From positions 620,001 through 684,000 of the forward strand of contig JADANN010000391.1 of NCBI GenBank assembly GCA_018806985.1: a stretch of 64,000 nucleotides of DNA. The letters are read 5' to 3'. Shown piece by piece: positions 11,705-22,839 of the stretch (the stretch's first letter is position 1; every line of letters begins with the position of its first letter). Position numbers and translations under genes: made by a program. This stretch comes from Angiostrongylus vasorum. Its lineage: Eukaryota; Nematoda; Chromadorea; Rhabditida; Metastrongylidae. The notes under the pieces are model-generated. The model saw only the letters and a program-made list of their open reading frames with translations. It had not been told where the DNA came from and searched no databases.

Positions 11705-11855
11705 CATACTGCTAGAGCAGCTGGTAACGCGATGGTAATAGTGGTGTCCACTACATGCAAGGCGCAGGTTCGAATGGTACCCAACACGGTTCCCGACAAC
11801 TCATCCGAAGTCGGGAAACTGGTACCACACTCGTCTGGGATCATTTGAATTCTTC
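11705..11855 (+). mobile_element. tRNA-like SINE head (paired with 49160-49330)
   Basis: The sequence TAACGCGATGGTAATAGTGG is A-box-like and AGGTTCGAATGGTACCC is a good B box. The body TCGGGAAACTGGTACCACAC resembles SINE-2. The copy at 49160-49330 has the same structure. This is not a functional tRNA: no cloverleaf is apparent. Confidence 0.5.
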
Positions 11856-12069
11856 CCATCCAAGAAATTCAAACTGACAAGTCATGGATAACAACTACGT
11901 AGAGGAAAAGTCAATGGACAAGAATTGGTGAAGTGGAAAATAAATAAATATGGTCGACCAAAAAGATGATATAAGTAACGTACTTCAATAAAATGGCGAT
12001 CTCTCCACGTTACATGCATAAAGCTTTTTTCAAAATGGTACAGAATAATTCTGTAATTATTAAATGGGG

Positions 12070-12335
12070 CTCGTGCAGCGCAGTGAATGCGCCGTGCAAT
12101 ACACATCCCTGCTCCTGAGCTTCACGAAATCCTCATCTCTCGGGGATCGCGAAATTAACACCAGACTTGTCTAGGAGGATAGCAGCACTGGCTGGATACA
12201 TTGGTGGGCCACCGAGAGTCATTCTAAAGGCCAGATATGCATTCAATCACCTCCAAACGATGTTTAGTGAAATCGAATGCATGGCGCATCCCCTCACGGA
12301 ATGATCAACGCTGGGAGCTTTATCCTTCATCCTTT
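12070..12335 (+). mobile_element. SINE-1 copy
   Basis: The head AGCGCAGTGAATGCGCCGTG is A-box-like. The body includes CACCAGACTTGTCTAGGAGG and AAAGGCCAGATATGCATTCA. It is private to the gene C upstream block. Confidence 0.7.
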
Positions 12336-12441
12336 TATCGAACAATTCTAAACAATTATAAAGGATTTTTAAAGAATTAATCACACGAATTATGCAAAAA
12401 GAATTGAGAACATCAAATGCACTATGTAGAGTATTCTCTCT

Positions 12442-12759
12442 ATGAAAAAGAAATCACTCATTCGTTCTCCACAGGTGGAATCATCTAAATCCCTTGCGAA
12501 ATCATTACAAGACGGAAATATAAGCATGAAATCGACAGAATTCATCACGGATTGTAATGTCCTTGGCCGGCGCAGATCTATCGAAATGAAACAATTCTGT
12601 TGTACAACAACGCCCATTCGCAAGACCAACAATGAAGGAATCTCAGAAATGGTAGTGTCAAAACAAGAAATTTCGCCGATGCTGACCAAAAATCATGAAT
12701 TTTTTCCAGTACGTAGAAAATCATTGAAACTGGAGAGACGCAGCGATGGTTATTCGTAA
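12442..12759 (+). other. Unidentified 105-codon ORF with a broken second copy
   Basis: A Ser/Lys-rich frame (KKKSLIRSPQVESSKSLAKS, ISMKSTEF, CNVLGRRRSIEMKQF, SKQEISPML). The partner block has the same DNA at 49995-50320 with in-frame stops and indels. There is no known domain, and conservation by descent explains the similarity without coding function. Confidence 0.2.
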
Positions 12760-12944
12760 ACGGCAAATTCCAGTCGGAGGTAGCCATAAACATTTTTTTG
12801 TCTACTTTTCAAGAGAATCGCATCTCTTCCTAGGAAAGTGTGTTGGGGGGCAATAAAAGGTTAAAAATCCGCGAAATATTATGCACTTGCCTTCTTTCTT
12901 CATTTACAAGCTATTACGAGGTTGTTACCACACATTTATTTGGC

Positions 12945-13070
12945 TAGCTTTTCGACGTCTTATTCTTCTTCAGACGCGCGATAATCCGAGTCGATTACCT
13001 GTAGTCGTACAACCTCTCAATGTGGGTCTTCGTAGTGGCATTAAGTTGAATCGCAAAAAATCTTTTGTGG
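12945..13070. repeat. R4 half-element (paired with 50510-50640)
   Basis: TTTGGCTAGCTTTTCGACGTC then TTCTTCTTCAGACGCGCG and GATTACCTGTAGTCGTAC. The partner block has the same half-element (GGCTAACGTTCCGACGAG at 50512), so it predates the duplication. Confidence 0.5.
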
Positions 13071-13079
13071 TCCAAGTGG

Positions 13080-13350
13080 TTCACTCGTTCGAACCTGTAT
13101 CATATCAACCATCCTCACATCCCCTCGCGTGGTCGGCAACTTTCTATCAGACTTGTCCAGGAGGAACTCTTTCCAATCGACAGAGGATGTCGGCACGCAG
13201 TGGCTACGACTTTCGAACGCTCTAGCATAACTATCCAGGAATTCCAAGAAGAATCCACTCTATCGACATTAAATGACGCTAATCAAGACGACAAAAATCT
13301 TTTAGTAGTACCGAAGTCAAGTACAAATTCGAAGAGCATCATAGAATGCA
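13080..13350 (+). mobile_element. SINE-2 3' part (paired with 50640-50860)
   Basis: Body words are present (GTCGGCAACTTTCTATCAGAC, then the TAGCATAACTATCCAGGAATTCC stretch and AAATGACGCTAATCAAG). The same decayed copy stands in the gene B partner block at 50640-50860, so it predates the duplication. The ORFs across it are not conserved. Confidence 0.5.
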
Positions 13351-14284
13351 GCTGAGTTCTAGAACCAATGAAAAGTGCCGAGATTTGAAAAAGATTTGAT
13401 GACGGGTAAAAACAAAGAAACTAATTATTAAGAAGAATTTAAAACAAATCTTCTGGAAGAAAACTTTTGAAGAAACAGAAAAATTTTTGAACAGCACTTA
13501 TAAACACGGTTGTAAGACTCAGAATTTAAAGTACACTAAAGCCTTTTATTGTTTTAGTGTTACGATCAGATCAGCAGTACAACAATGGCACAATCTTATT
13601 TATGGAGAGCGGCTATCGCGCAGTAGTAAACACGTTTTGTCCAAAATTCAACCTAGGCGAAAATCGCAGAGGTGATAGATATATTCAGCGACCTTTAGGT
13701 AACAAGCTTGTTAGTGTGTCATTTAAGACTGGTCCGGTGACCCAGCCTCATTAAGTGATAAGGCTGTGCAATGTCTGTTCATTTACGCATAAGAAGCTAG
13801 AGATATAGAGTACTTTCCCTCATAGATGAAGAATGCACTATAGATTCGATTTGTTAACCATGAGTGGAACATTGTTTATTTTATTTTTACAGTATTCTTT
13901 TTAGTCACGGTTTATTGTTTATTGTTTGTTTAATTTAGTTTAGTTTTTGCACTTAAAATTTAAAGACTAGAATTGTATAAGACCAGTGCTTCTCTCATTA
14001 AGAACGATTCTGATACCAAGTTCTCGAACCCGGATCGGTGGAAGCCTTGGTTGACGTAGAACTTCAGGTAGAAGCATGCACCCAGTAGGAATTGCAGGTG
14101 TCTCAAATGACGTCGCTGCATAGATACCAGTCAAAATATTCAGTCTTAGCTTATCGCGGAGAAGGTTTTTTCTTAAAAGTTGCGATAAATTTTCGAACAA
14201 CGATTATTTCAGTAGTTTGGAACTCTATAGGTCCATAGAAAAGACTTGGTTCTTTCACATTTATCCTATATATAATTTTTATAT

Positions 14285-14670
14285 AGTGTTTCCTCCTAAC
14301 GGTTTGCCGCCTCATCGTGGCTGGGAGGTGTTCCTGGGTGTCGGACTGCGATGTACAGCGGGGGACTTCGCGCCCGGCAGAGGTCTCGCAAGCTGAAAAG
14401 GAGTCCGACATTTCCATCAGAAAGCCTAGCTAAGAGTAAACCAATACCAGGATCCACCACCGCCCTGCTCTCAAAGTCGCATGGTGGCAAACCTCTGATC
14501 CACAAGGGCTGCGACTGCCTGTGGTGGTGACGACCTAGGGCAGACTTTGGCCAGGCTGCCCTCGGGATTCCAGGGAACCACAACGGCATAACCAGCAAAT
14601 CTCCGAAAAAATGGTGGTTATGCGGTGGCCCGCACAATTAGAGACTATGGGCCGTTCAAGTATTCAAGTA
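14285..14670 (-). mobile_element. R3 repeat
   Basis: On the plus strand it begins TTTGCCGCCTCATCGTGGCT and ends near TTCAAGTATTCAAGTAAG. It is close to full length and absent from the gene B upstream block at this point. Confidence 0.65.
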
Positions 14671-14757
14671 AGTCAAGTATATAGTCTCCATTGAAATTTA
14701 AACTTAGTTAGGACCAGAACCTTCAAAAGAATTGGAAAAGAAATGTAGAGCTTAATC

Positions 14758-14957
14758 ACTGTGTGTTTAAATTGTTGAGATTGGTAACTGTTTTATTGAG
14801 CTAACGTTTCGACGTCTTCGTCTTTATCAGAGCCGATGAGAAGCCTGTGGACCATTAGCTCGGATCATCGGCTCTGATAAAGACGAAGACGACGGAACGT
14901 TAGCCAAATAAAAACTGTGTTACCAATCTTATGTAAGCCCAACAATTTAAACACGTG
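14758..14957. repeat. R4 perfect-style hairpin (about 200-bp inverted repeat)
   Basis: The left arm GTGTTTAAATTGTTG through CTTCGTCTTTATCAGAGCCG is answered by CGGCTCTGATAAAGACGAAG through CAACAATTTAAACAC on the right. The central loop is about 30 bp. The arms mismatch only at scattered bases. A MITE-like foldback element; half-copies with ACGTTTCGACGTC-type words recur throughout the window. Confidence 0.75.
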
Positions 14958-15389
14958 ATGAAATGTAGAATTTCCAGGATTTCCAAGGCAGGAGCGGTGG
15001 CTGCAGAAATGAACGATACATTAGGGAACATCATGCTGTCCTGATAAACGAATAATGCTAACGGTTAATAAGACTTCGCTATGAGCTGGGAGATGTTGAC
15101 TTATAGTTGATAGCAGGCATTGTTTTTCTTACCATATGACTCCTATAAAAAGTCGAGGCCATCCCCCTAAGGTGTAGTTTTAATATGACGTTGCGTGGGA
15201 ATCCCAATGTTTCTACTGTATCAGCCTCAAGCGTTGAAAGTTAAGTTAAACCTTTGTTTAAGTGGTACAACAGCAACAAGATGGCAAGACGAATAACAAC
15301 TATTTAGAGGAGAAAAAGGTTATAAGAAAGAGGATCGGTATACCATTGTCTAAGAGAATAACTAACACAGAGAGGTAGCTACAGCGGAT

Positions 15390-16330
15390 TTGCAAGGATT
15401 GAATCACCTGTCGTCTGTATCCCGTTGATCGTCGAGCGAGTCCAGCAGGCGTCAGTAAATCTTTCATTTTTCCCTGTTGCGTGCAAGAATAGCTTAGTGG
15501 GTTCTACTCGCTATACGGATTCGCTGAGTACTATGTCTTTCTTCTACGCTTTTCGTGAAGAACTCTGACCATCGGTTCAGTGGTCTTCTCGCAGTGCGTT
15601 TGACATGCCGAGGAATCCCGTCATTAACGGCTGCTGTCCACTGGTTGTCATTCATACGCATTCCGTGTCCGACCCACCTTATCACCGACTGTTTGGCCTA
15701 CAGAACGGTATCAGAGCTTCGGATCTCCTCCTTCACTTGTGTGACACAGGTGCTCCTAGCAATCGCCCTTTCGAGTGCGCGTTCAATAACGCTGATTGAT
15801 CGTTCATCCTATTCATGCAGCGACCATGTTTCTGACGCATACGTTAGGGCAGGAACAATCGTACAGTCGAAAAGGTGGGTATAAAGTCGAATGTTCCTTG
15901 TTCTGCTCACTAAATCCTCGATGCTTTTGGGAGCTCCCCAAGCTGCCCGCTTTCTTCTGGTCAAATCTGGAGCCATGTCGTTCATCATGTTGATTTCACG
16001 AACTAGAAAAATATAGCTGTATTCCAAGATATTCATTCCGTTGAGCATTAAGGAAGCATAAAAAACCACTCCGTTCCTCATGAAAGCCGTTTTGGTGAAA
16101 TCTATTCAAAGATCAATCTCTCCAGAAGCGTTATCGAAGTCGGCTAGCATTGATTCCGCCGGCTAATGCTGGGTGCGATAAGAGCGATGTCGTGAGCATA
16201 GCGAAGATGGTGTAATTGCCGACCACCTATTTCCACTCCCATGCTATCCCATTCCAATGTTCGCATGACGTTCTTGAGGGTGGCGGTAAATAAATTTAGA
16301 GATGGTATCGCCTTGTGTAACTGGAGCATT
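15390..16330 (-). mobile_element. RTE-type LINE 3' fragment
   Basis: The reading is the C-terminal third of the same LINE: LFTATLKNVMRTLEW then RQLHHLRYAHDIA (16329-16144), where the catalytic FADD is YAHD. It continues with RRKRAAWGAPKSIEDLV and TYASETWSL (16081-15809) and the tail at 15685-15494. The 3' end near 15400 keeps the terminal CACCTGTC motif. The 5' side breaks at about 16330 against BEL/Pao-like sequence. Confidence 0.75.
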
Positions 16331-16339
16331 CACTCTCCT

Positions 16340-16755
16340 CAAGCATCATTGTTGATTACCATGTGATAGTACTCCTTGTGTCTTCTCGTTTTCCGTTGTT
16401 GCATCGTGTATTGTAGAAGATGATGAGGAAATTTCATGGGTACGGTGTTGAATCTGTCTTGGTACTTCCTTTCGCACTCTTGCTACTCTTCTGTTGATGA
16501 TTTTGAGCACAGGATTTAATGTTGACTGGTGTGATTGAATGATTCGATTGCGTCGTTTCCAGTTAAGTGATTCCTCGGTAAGAGAGTTGTTTGCGAACGT
16601 GGCACTAAAGATTTCGCCGTTTTCAATCTTTGATGACAAGTTGAATAGAGAAATTCTATGTTGATGTACGGTGTGCGTAGATGGTTGTCTTATGGAAATG
16701 GGCCCGTCCCACTAAAAAATTTGATTTATTAAATCAGGCTTAGTTAGTGGGGCAC
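16340..16755 (-). mobile_element. BEL/Pao-like fragment (second copy of the 55.2-kb ORF)
   Basis: The 97-codon ORF (16639-16346) shares ANNS, EESLNWKRRNRII, IINRRVARVRKE, QIQHRTHEIS and HDATTENE with 55259-54831. Upstream DNA (16640-16755) also matches 55260-55305. It breaks exactly where the LINE fragment begins, at about 16330. Family assignment is as uncertain as for the other copy. Confidence 0.45.
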
Positions 16756-16779
16756 TTGCAGAAATCTTCACTGGGAACG

Positions 16780-16880
16780 AGGGCCCAGTGAGTCAACAGC
16801 TGGGATCGAACCAAAGGTCACATGTGTGTCGCGTGCACCTTTAACTACTACGCTAGACTCGCCTTTCTACCAAGAATGTT
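16780..16880 (-). mobile_element. tRNA-like SINE head or tRNA relic
   Basis: On the minus strand, GAGTCTAGCGTAGTAGTTAA carries an A-box pattern and TTTGGTTCGATCCCAGC an excellent B box 40-50 bp later. Spacing fits an internal Pol III promoter. No body typical of SINE-1 follows clearly, so the family is uncertain. Confidence 0.4.
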
Positions 16881-16884
16881 AGCT

Positions 16885-17560
16885 CAGTAATCGTAGTCTT
16901 TTTTTCTGGTTGAAAACTTATACCGCATAAGAGCCATGACGATAGCAACACTATAAATTCTATAGTTATTACTATTTCGGTAACTAATTATGGGTGCAAC
17001 ATGAAGGTCACTGTCCACCTCACTGACAAACTTCGCGATATTCTGGAGGATTTACAACTACTGTATGTTCCATTATTAACAGTACGACTGCCTTTCCACC
17101 AAAAAATTCATTTTCACCTGCTGCAACTCTTTATGACCTTCTTGTGAGGATCTCTGCTAGCCATCTGTAATCGACAAGTGGTTAATGCGCTATGATTAGT
17201 TCACCATAATGAAGTTTCCTGTAAAAAAATGTTAAGGTCAATGCAAAGGCCTGAATTGCTAGAAAAAAAAAGCATTTCACTGATATGTTTGGTAGCCAAC
17301 TAGCTCTTGCTCATCTTAGTAGGATTTTTTACACTCTACTATTAGACACATTATTATCGTCGCGAAAAGTTTCGCTCTAAATGCTAGAACTCTTCTAAGA
17401 CGAGTTTCATTTACGAACGAAGCATCCAGCTGTGCCACAACATCGCATGAATAATTATAACTAGGTAAAGCGCAAAGCGAAATGACGATGTAGGCAGAAA
17501 AGCAGAGAGGCACAGAGACAAAACCATTTTCTTGTATAATCCGAGTTTTAAACAGTATAT
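16885..17560. other. Intergenic, nothing recognised
   Basis: AT-rich, with short ORFs only (longest 65 codons). There is no match to other parts of the window that I could see. Confidence 0.5.
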
Positions 17561-17564
17561 TCAG

Positions 17565-17845
17565 GGGGAGGATAGCACAGTGGTAGTGATGTCCGTTATC
17601 ACGAGCGTGGTGCTAGTTAATTCCGATCCGGGCCAACCAGGCCTTACATCCCTCCGGGGCTGGCAAATTGGCACCAGACTTCTCTGGGAGGATAGCAGCA
17701 CTGGTTCGATATGTCGGTAGGCCACCGCGAGTTATTGTAAAGGCCGGATATGCATTTAATCTCCTCCAACGATACTTAGTGAAGTCGAATACATGGCGCA
17801 TCCCTAATGGATTGTTCAACGCCGAGAGCTTTATCTTTTATCCTT
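17565..17845 (+). mobile_element. SINE-2 head / SINE-1 body chimera
   Basis: The first 75 bp (GGATAGCACAGTGGTAGTGATG, B-box-like AATTCCGATCC) are SINE-2. From about 17640 the sequence is a SINE-1 body (CCTCCGGGGCTGGCAAATTG, GCCACCGCGAGTTATTGTAA), nearly identical to 45365-45575. The switch marks the left edge of the young duplication. Confidence 0.65.
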
Positions 17846-18344
17846 TTTATCCTGTGGGCTAACTGCCACTATCATTCTATCGTAAACACCAAAAGGAAAC
17901 AACTTAAAACGAAAATTTGTTCAGTGTCAACAGAAAGGGGAAGAAACTTTTTGAAGCCTGCTCGAGTCGTTTGATTATCACCACATCACATCTTCTCCTC
18001 ATCTGGAATGCTTCCCTTTAATCTCGATGTAATATTTTTCAAGGTACCTATCTAGGTGGCTAGGTTGGTCAAGAAAGAACGCAAGCTCGCAAATTCGGTT
18101 GATTGAAGTGTTCAGTGATTTCCCTGAGAAACTCGATTGCAACCCCCTGCCCCACTCCTTCACACGCACGGTTCCTTCTGTACATTGTTTCGCGTTTTCA
18201 CTGAATTCCCGAAATACAAGTAAGTTGCGTTCTTTTTAACCAAATAGCCTTCCATATATGTTTTTTTTTCGACCTTACTATAACTCGTAAACAGGCTTTT
18301 CTTCCAGTTCATCCCACTGTTAGTTAGTGTCAGCTTAGCTTTAC

Positions 18345-18485
18345 TTGGATACTTGGACGGCTCGTCTTCACTAGTTGTGCAGGCCCCAGCACAATCTCCA
18401 TTTTTTTCTTGGAGACTTGCCAGTTAAGCCATTGTGGTTCCCTGTAATCGCGAGGTCAGCGTGGCAAAAGTCTACCCCGTAGCTC
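18345..18485 (+). mobile_element. R3 fragment (duplicate of 46063-46210)
   Basis: Same insertion as in gene B intron 1, copied with the young segmental duplication. Confidence 0.6.
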
Positions 18486-18744
18486 AGCTTTATGTTGCAC
18501 AAACTTGTTCTGAGGTTTTTCACAAAAAGACGAGATAAAGTGCAGTTTTTGAAATAGTACCCAAAAATTGGCAATGACGATAGAAGACCGGAATGGACTC
18601 AAATGTGGATAACAAACATGATTTGTTCCAAAACTATGTAAGGATTTGTAACTAAGCGGATGGTCCGTCTATAATAATCGCTATTTTTCCACTAATTTTC
18701 CGTTTTCAATAGGATTTAAAGGAATAACTTGCAAATTTGCTCAC

Positions 18745-18886
18745 ATTACCATCACCGACGTTTTCCGCAGTTTTGTTCAGTCCGAATGAGGCGACAGTAT
18801 CGAATTCTCTCTTCATATCCGTTTCGATGTCCTTCCAGGTGACATGTGTTTGAAAAGAGTCCTTCGCACGGTGTCTAGATATTCAT
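18745..18886 (-). pseudogene. Relic D: orphan exon 1 of a CHK kinase-like gene
   Basis: This 142-nt copy of the 141-nt gene B exon 1 has codon 4 changed from TAC to TAG and one extra base before the THVTWED motif. It lies inside the block 17640-18942 that is nearly identical to 45355-46665. No exon 2 follows to the left; SINE, LINE and BEL debris occur there. It was therefore copied as a fragment together with the first part of intron 1, and is not a gene of its own. Confidence 0.8.
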
Positions 18887-18944
18887 CCTACAAGATGCTT
18901 TCATACATGAAGATAAAGCAAGTATGGTGACGTCGATCTAATCC

Positions 18945-19170
18945 CCGCGCCCATGGTCCACTAAGCCTTCCATCCCTCCGGGGTTGGCAAATTGGTACCA
19001 GACTTCTCTAGGAGGATAGCAGCACTGGCTCGATACATCGGTAGGCCACCGCGAGTTATTGCATATGCATTCAATCACCTGCAAACGATGCTTAATGAAG
19101 TCGAATGCATGGCGCACCCTTTAGAGTTTCATCAACGCTGAGAGCTTGATCCTTCATTATCCTTCTAACC
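18945..19170 (+). mobile_element. SINE-1 copy, headless
   Basis: It starts at CCCGCGCCCATGG, directly at the right edge of the young duplication, and carries GGGGTTGGCAAATTGGTACC and GGCCACCGCGAGTTATTG. The tRNA-like head is missing, as expected if the duplication joined here. Confidence 0.65.
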
Positions 19171-19174
19171 GATT

Positions 19175-20555
19175 TCACCTCGGACAAGAATTCAGGTTAT
19201 CCGATAAACTCAGCAGTCTTAATTTTATTGTATAAATCCACCTCAGGGTATGATCGCTGGACGCTCAATTGCAAGGATTCGTGGCGCGTCACTAGATAAT
19301 GGACTATGGTTGAACGCGGACCAGAAGCGACATGATACTTGGTCAAATTAATGTCGCATTCGCATTCATGAGTTGGACAGCACTTATTTTTTTCTGCATA
19401 CGTCGACATATCTTTCCCTGTGCAGACCTGCACTTGCTTGAATGCATACGTATTATTGTCGGTTTGACCAGCAGCCTGTATTTAGATGGATAAATTTTAT
19501 GGCAGACGGTCCAAAGCATTTCCAAGAAATTTTCGCTACATTTAATCTGAACAAGCTTAGAAAGTTGCATCTTGGTATTCGATGCTAAATATAGCGAAAT
19601 TATTGTCATACTTCGATTAAAAAGATAGGCTTTTGGACAGACAAGCAATAGGAACAACGACCATGGATTGTTTGTTAAAGTCTTAGAGGCATCTGAATTG
19701 AAAAAAGACTATCGGTGGTGGTATTTCGACAGTTTACTGAAATGTGGATAGATGAAGGTAAAGTCATTGCACATCAAATGCCATACATGACATGCATAGC
19801 AAACGTCCGAAGAACTTTGTCCTAAAACGAGAGATAGAAGAAGCGCATGTGTCGGTACCCAAAACGAATTTAGCAAAACAACAAAGTTGAAATCCGTATT
19901 TCTGAAAAAATGGCGATCTGAATCAATCAATCGCTTTTGAAAACGACGTTGACGTTTTTTCCTTGGTCGTGAAATTTTACAGAGGAGGGCATAACTTTTA
20001 TACGGTCATCAACTGGCAAGTTCAACGCTCATTTTGGATTCTGGAGAAATTCTGAAGAATCCCACGCCATGATCCATGGAATGGTAAGAAACGAAGGATA
20101 GAGAGGGTGTACTGTTTTCCATTATGACAAAGGTCGTTCCATGGTAACCCACAATTCCAAAACGATGGACGTGAGTGTCTCCTCGGTAGTTATCTGTCAC
20201 TAGTCTTCGTTGGTCTCGGAAACTCTTTGATCTAACTTCCCCTTCCAAAAGCCACTATGAGTTAGAGTATATATTTCTAGAAGGATAACAAAGATTGGCG
20301 AAAATATAGGACAAAAAAAAGGCATGCTTTTAGAGTAATCTTGAGGGAAAGAATTCTTTGCAATAGAAAGTTTGGACAATTTCACGATGTGCCCGAAGGA
20401 TTGCAATGGAACGAAAAGATTAGAGGTGGTATTTATTTCGCGATGACCTATAAGATTCACGGAAAATCATCATTCTTTTACGAGTCTCACCGAAATCTAT
20501 GCATCTTCGGTGGAACGAAGACAGAGACCTCGTTATAATAAATCTTAGAGGCGGG
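19175..20555. other. Intergenic between relic D and gene A, no gene recognised
   Basis: Contains ORFs of 78-104 codons on the minus strand (19657-19197) and short pieces near 20010-20540 on both strands. None carries a motif I know. The word GAACGCGGACCAGAAGCGAC near 19315 resembles the pre-LINE sequence near 1060, so some of it may be repeat. Confidence 0.4.
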
Positions 20556-20559
20556 TAGC

Positions 20560-20890
20560 CAGTGTTAGTGATGCCGGTGGTGATTCCATCCTGTCACAAG
20601 CTCACCAAGCCTGTCTTCCTTCCGAGGTTGGGGAATTGGTGTCAAACTTGTCCGAGAAAAAGTAACTCGATGTAATCCATGTGGGAAGCCTCTAGCCTGG
20701 CTACCCCAGGAGTTCAGGAAGACTCGACTCGACCACTACTCTATGACATTCAAGATGAAGTGGAAATCCTAAAACACCAGCTGAAGCCATACATAAAAAG
20801 TTGGAAGACCTTCTTGGATATTGAATGCGAGGAAACGAATCGAATGTGAGAAGTGCTGGGATTCGCGCAGTAGACTTGGTGGACGGTCAT
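20560..20890 (+). mobile_element. SINE-2 copy
   Basis: The head GGGTAGCCAGTGTTAGTGATG resembles an A box, and the GGGAATTGGTGTCAAACTTG body follows. The tail GAGGAAACGAATCGAATGTG matches the other SINE-2 copies. It lies about 800 bp downstream of gene A. Confidence 0.65.
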
Positions 20891-22839
20891 ATAATATAAA
20901 TATTACAAAAATATAGTAAATCATATGCTATCAATGAATAGTACTTCGAAAGTCAAGAAGGCGTTGAAGCTGCGCTTTCTTAACGAAAAGTTTTTCACAA
21001 AAGAAACGTAAGTACGAAATTTTAGGAACAGAAACCAAAACATCGCAAATTGAGTTTTGGCCATACCCTTCAAAAGATATTAAGAGAAAGACGTTCATTG
21101 ACTAAAGGAACGCAACTGGCTTTTCAGACTACTTCCCAATAATGTTAACTAAGCCCAGCGTTTCGAAGTTCTGCAGAGAAAGTCAGTTTCCAGTCACATC
21201 ATGGAAGGGAAGGGTGGCTAGAACGCCAAACGACTCTTCATTCTAAAAATCCAAATCATCACCTCTTTCGTGAAAATCTTGGCAGTACCATGTCCAGAGG
21301 GTCTAAGATTAGATCCAAAAGCTGAAAAAACATATCTCCAGTCCTTCACGATATAAAATTTTCGAAAAATTGCCTGTCAAAATTTGAAGTTCCTAATGAA
21401 TGAAAACCATGTTGGTGAACAGAACGTATTCACCACAGAAACCAATTGTTCAATTCATCTGTCGCTCTTTGCGCCACAAAACTTTTACTCAGGTTTTTAA
21501 CGACGATCCAACAAGTAAAAAGATATAAGACTTTCATTGCGAAAACTCTTCTAATACTGCGATATAGGGGAATATGTATGTAGATAATCACATGGAACAC
21601 GTGCCTTATCACGAGCTGAGGGGTCATACCTTTTCTTTGAGCGAAAAAATCTTATCATTTATAAAACTTTTATTTTGATCTTCGTTGGCTCGTCATCCTC
21701 TTGTCAGTTCCATGTTGCGCTCATGGTAGTATAGCATATCATCCAGAAGATTCTCAGTCTTCTTCATTACGAGTTCCAAACTCTTCTGTTTCTGATCCTC
21801 ATCGTGTCTCTTACAAATGATATCGAATAAGGGACCAATAATAGGTATTATCATGAAGGCCCCAAGAGGGAAAAATCGACGGTACGATTCTTTGAGCTGA
21901 AAATATCTTTTCTAAGCACATATCGGACAAGAAATAAGAACTTCTTAGGTTGCTGTTTTATAGAAGTTGATTTGGGCCTTCACTGGAAAAGAAAATTCGA
22001 ACATTCTACTGCGCATCAGAATACGGTGAAAGCAAACCTGCTCCAACGTGTACGGCATCTCTCTGTTACCACATTCCTCTTTCAAGTATTCGTAGAACTC
22101 CTCCAATAATTCTTCCCAGTGTTCTTGTCGATCTTTACCGCTAAGACAAGCAGACATTAGCCGGACTAAGTCAACTGCTGGACATCCAAAGTGAGCAACC
22201 TAGACGAGGATTTGGTGAAAATGAAGTGGAGGGTTAGCAGAGTGATGCAAGAATGATAAGCGTTTTTGTTGTTACAGGATTTGTTAATAAAAACATTTTT
22301 AAAAGATACACAGCAAAAAAATGGAGGAGGGCAGCGCTAGTTCCACTCAATGCTGGGTCAACTTCGCCCACACTTTTTCTGAGATCGTAAAAATGGTACT
22401 AGACTTGCCTGGAAAGTAATCGCGTTGCCTTTCTTTAAAAGATCAAATCTCGACTTAAAGTAACGTCAGAAACTTGAAATGCCATGAAGGAATGGACTGA
22501 GAAAAGGTATCTGAACATTCCAATGAGCAGATGGCTCGGGAGGTTTTACAGCGGACACGAATCCTAATGAGAGTGAAGGCGGAGTTCGTGCATCAGCACT
22601 CCAGTGTGGTGACAGAAGCTGCCCCTGAAAACCTAACTGAGTGTTGTGGGAAACTCAACGTTGACGATTTGACAGCAATTCGCAATTCGGGAAACACAGT
22701 GAACGTTGAACTCTCTATAAATGGGTACCAGCAGAATTAAGCGGATGAAAACGAAGAAGTCGTTGGAAAATCTGTCCTGTCCTTTTTTCACATTACGAAA
22801 ACTATTCATTTCTCGATCGTCTTGCGAGGAATACCACGC

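Larger units (their letters stand above)
9450..15300. repeat. Paralogous upstream block of gene C (partner about 46611-52760)
   Basis: Landmarks occur in the same order in both blocks: the sequence after exon 1 (9590 and 46745), a stretch around 9760 and 47245, 10450-11690 against 47970-49130, 12360-13350 against 49920-50860, 13560-14280 against 51390-52370, and 14980-15240 against 52440-52720. Private insertions differ: SINE-1 at 10180 and 12070 here; SINEs at 46930 and 47338 and R1 at 49500 there. No conserved open frame was seen across most of it. A 105-codon plus-strand ORF at 12442-12759 is open here but broken in the partner. Confidence 0.8.
17640..18942. repeat. Young segmental duplication, copy 1 (partner 45355-46665)
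   Basis: Read in the same orientation, this block matches 45355-46665 almost base for base. It includes a SINE-1 body, the stretch around the Ile-Phe-rich 45.6-46.0 kb intron sequence, an R3 fragment (18345-18480) and exon 1 of the kinase-like gene. Homology begins inside a SINE-1 body, where the two copies have different heads. It ends at the word GTCGATCT, after which this copy runs straight into another SINE-1 (18945-19170). Both edges at SINEs point to repeat-mediated recombination. Confidence 0.85.

Noticed and set aside
11705..11855. Functional tRNA gene
   Set aside because: A and B box words exist, but acceptor and anticodon stems do not pair and a SINE-like body follows. The duplicate at 49160 behaves alike.
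18745..18886. A fourth kinase-like gene starting here
   Set aside because: Stop at codon 4, frameshift, and no downstream exons; explained by the young segmental duplication.
20009..20538. Host exons between relic D and gene A
   Set aside because: Frames on both strands are short, carry no known motif and lack a consistent splice pattern.
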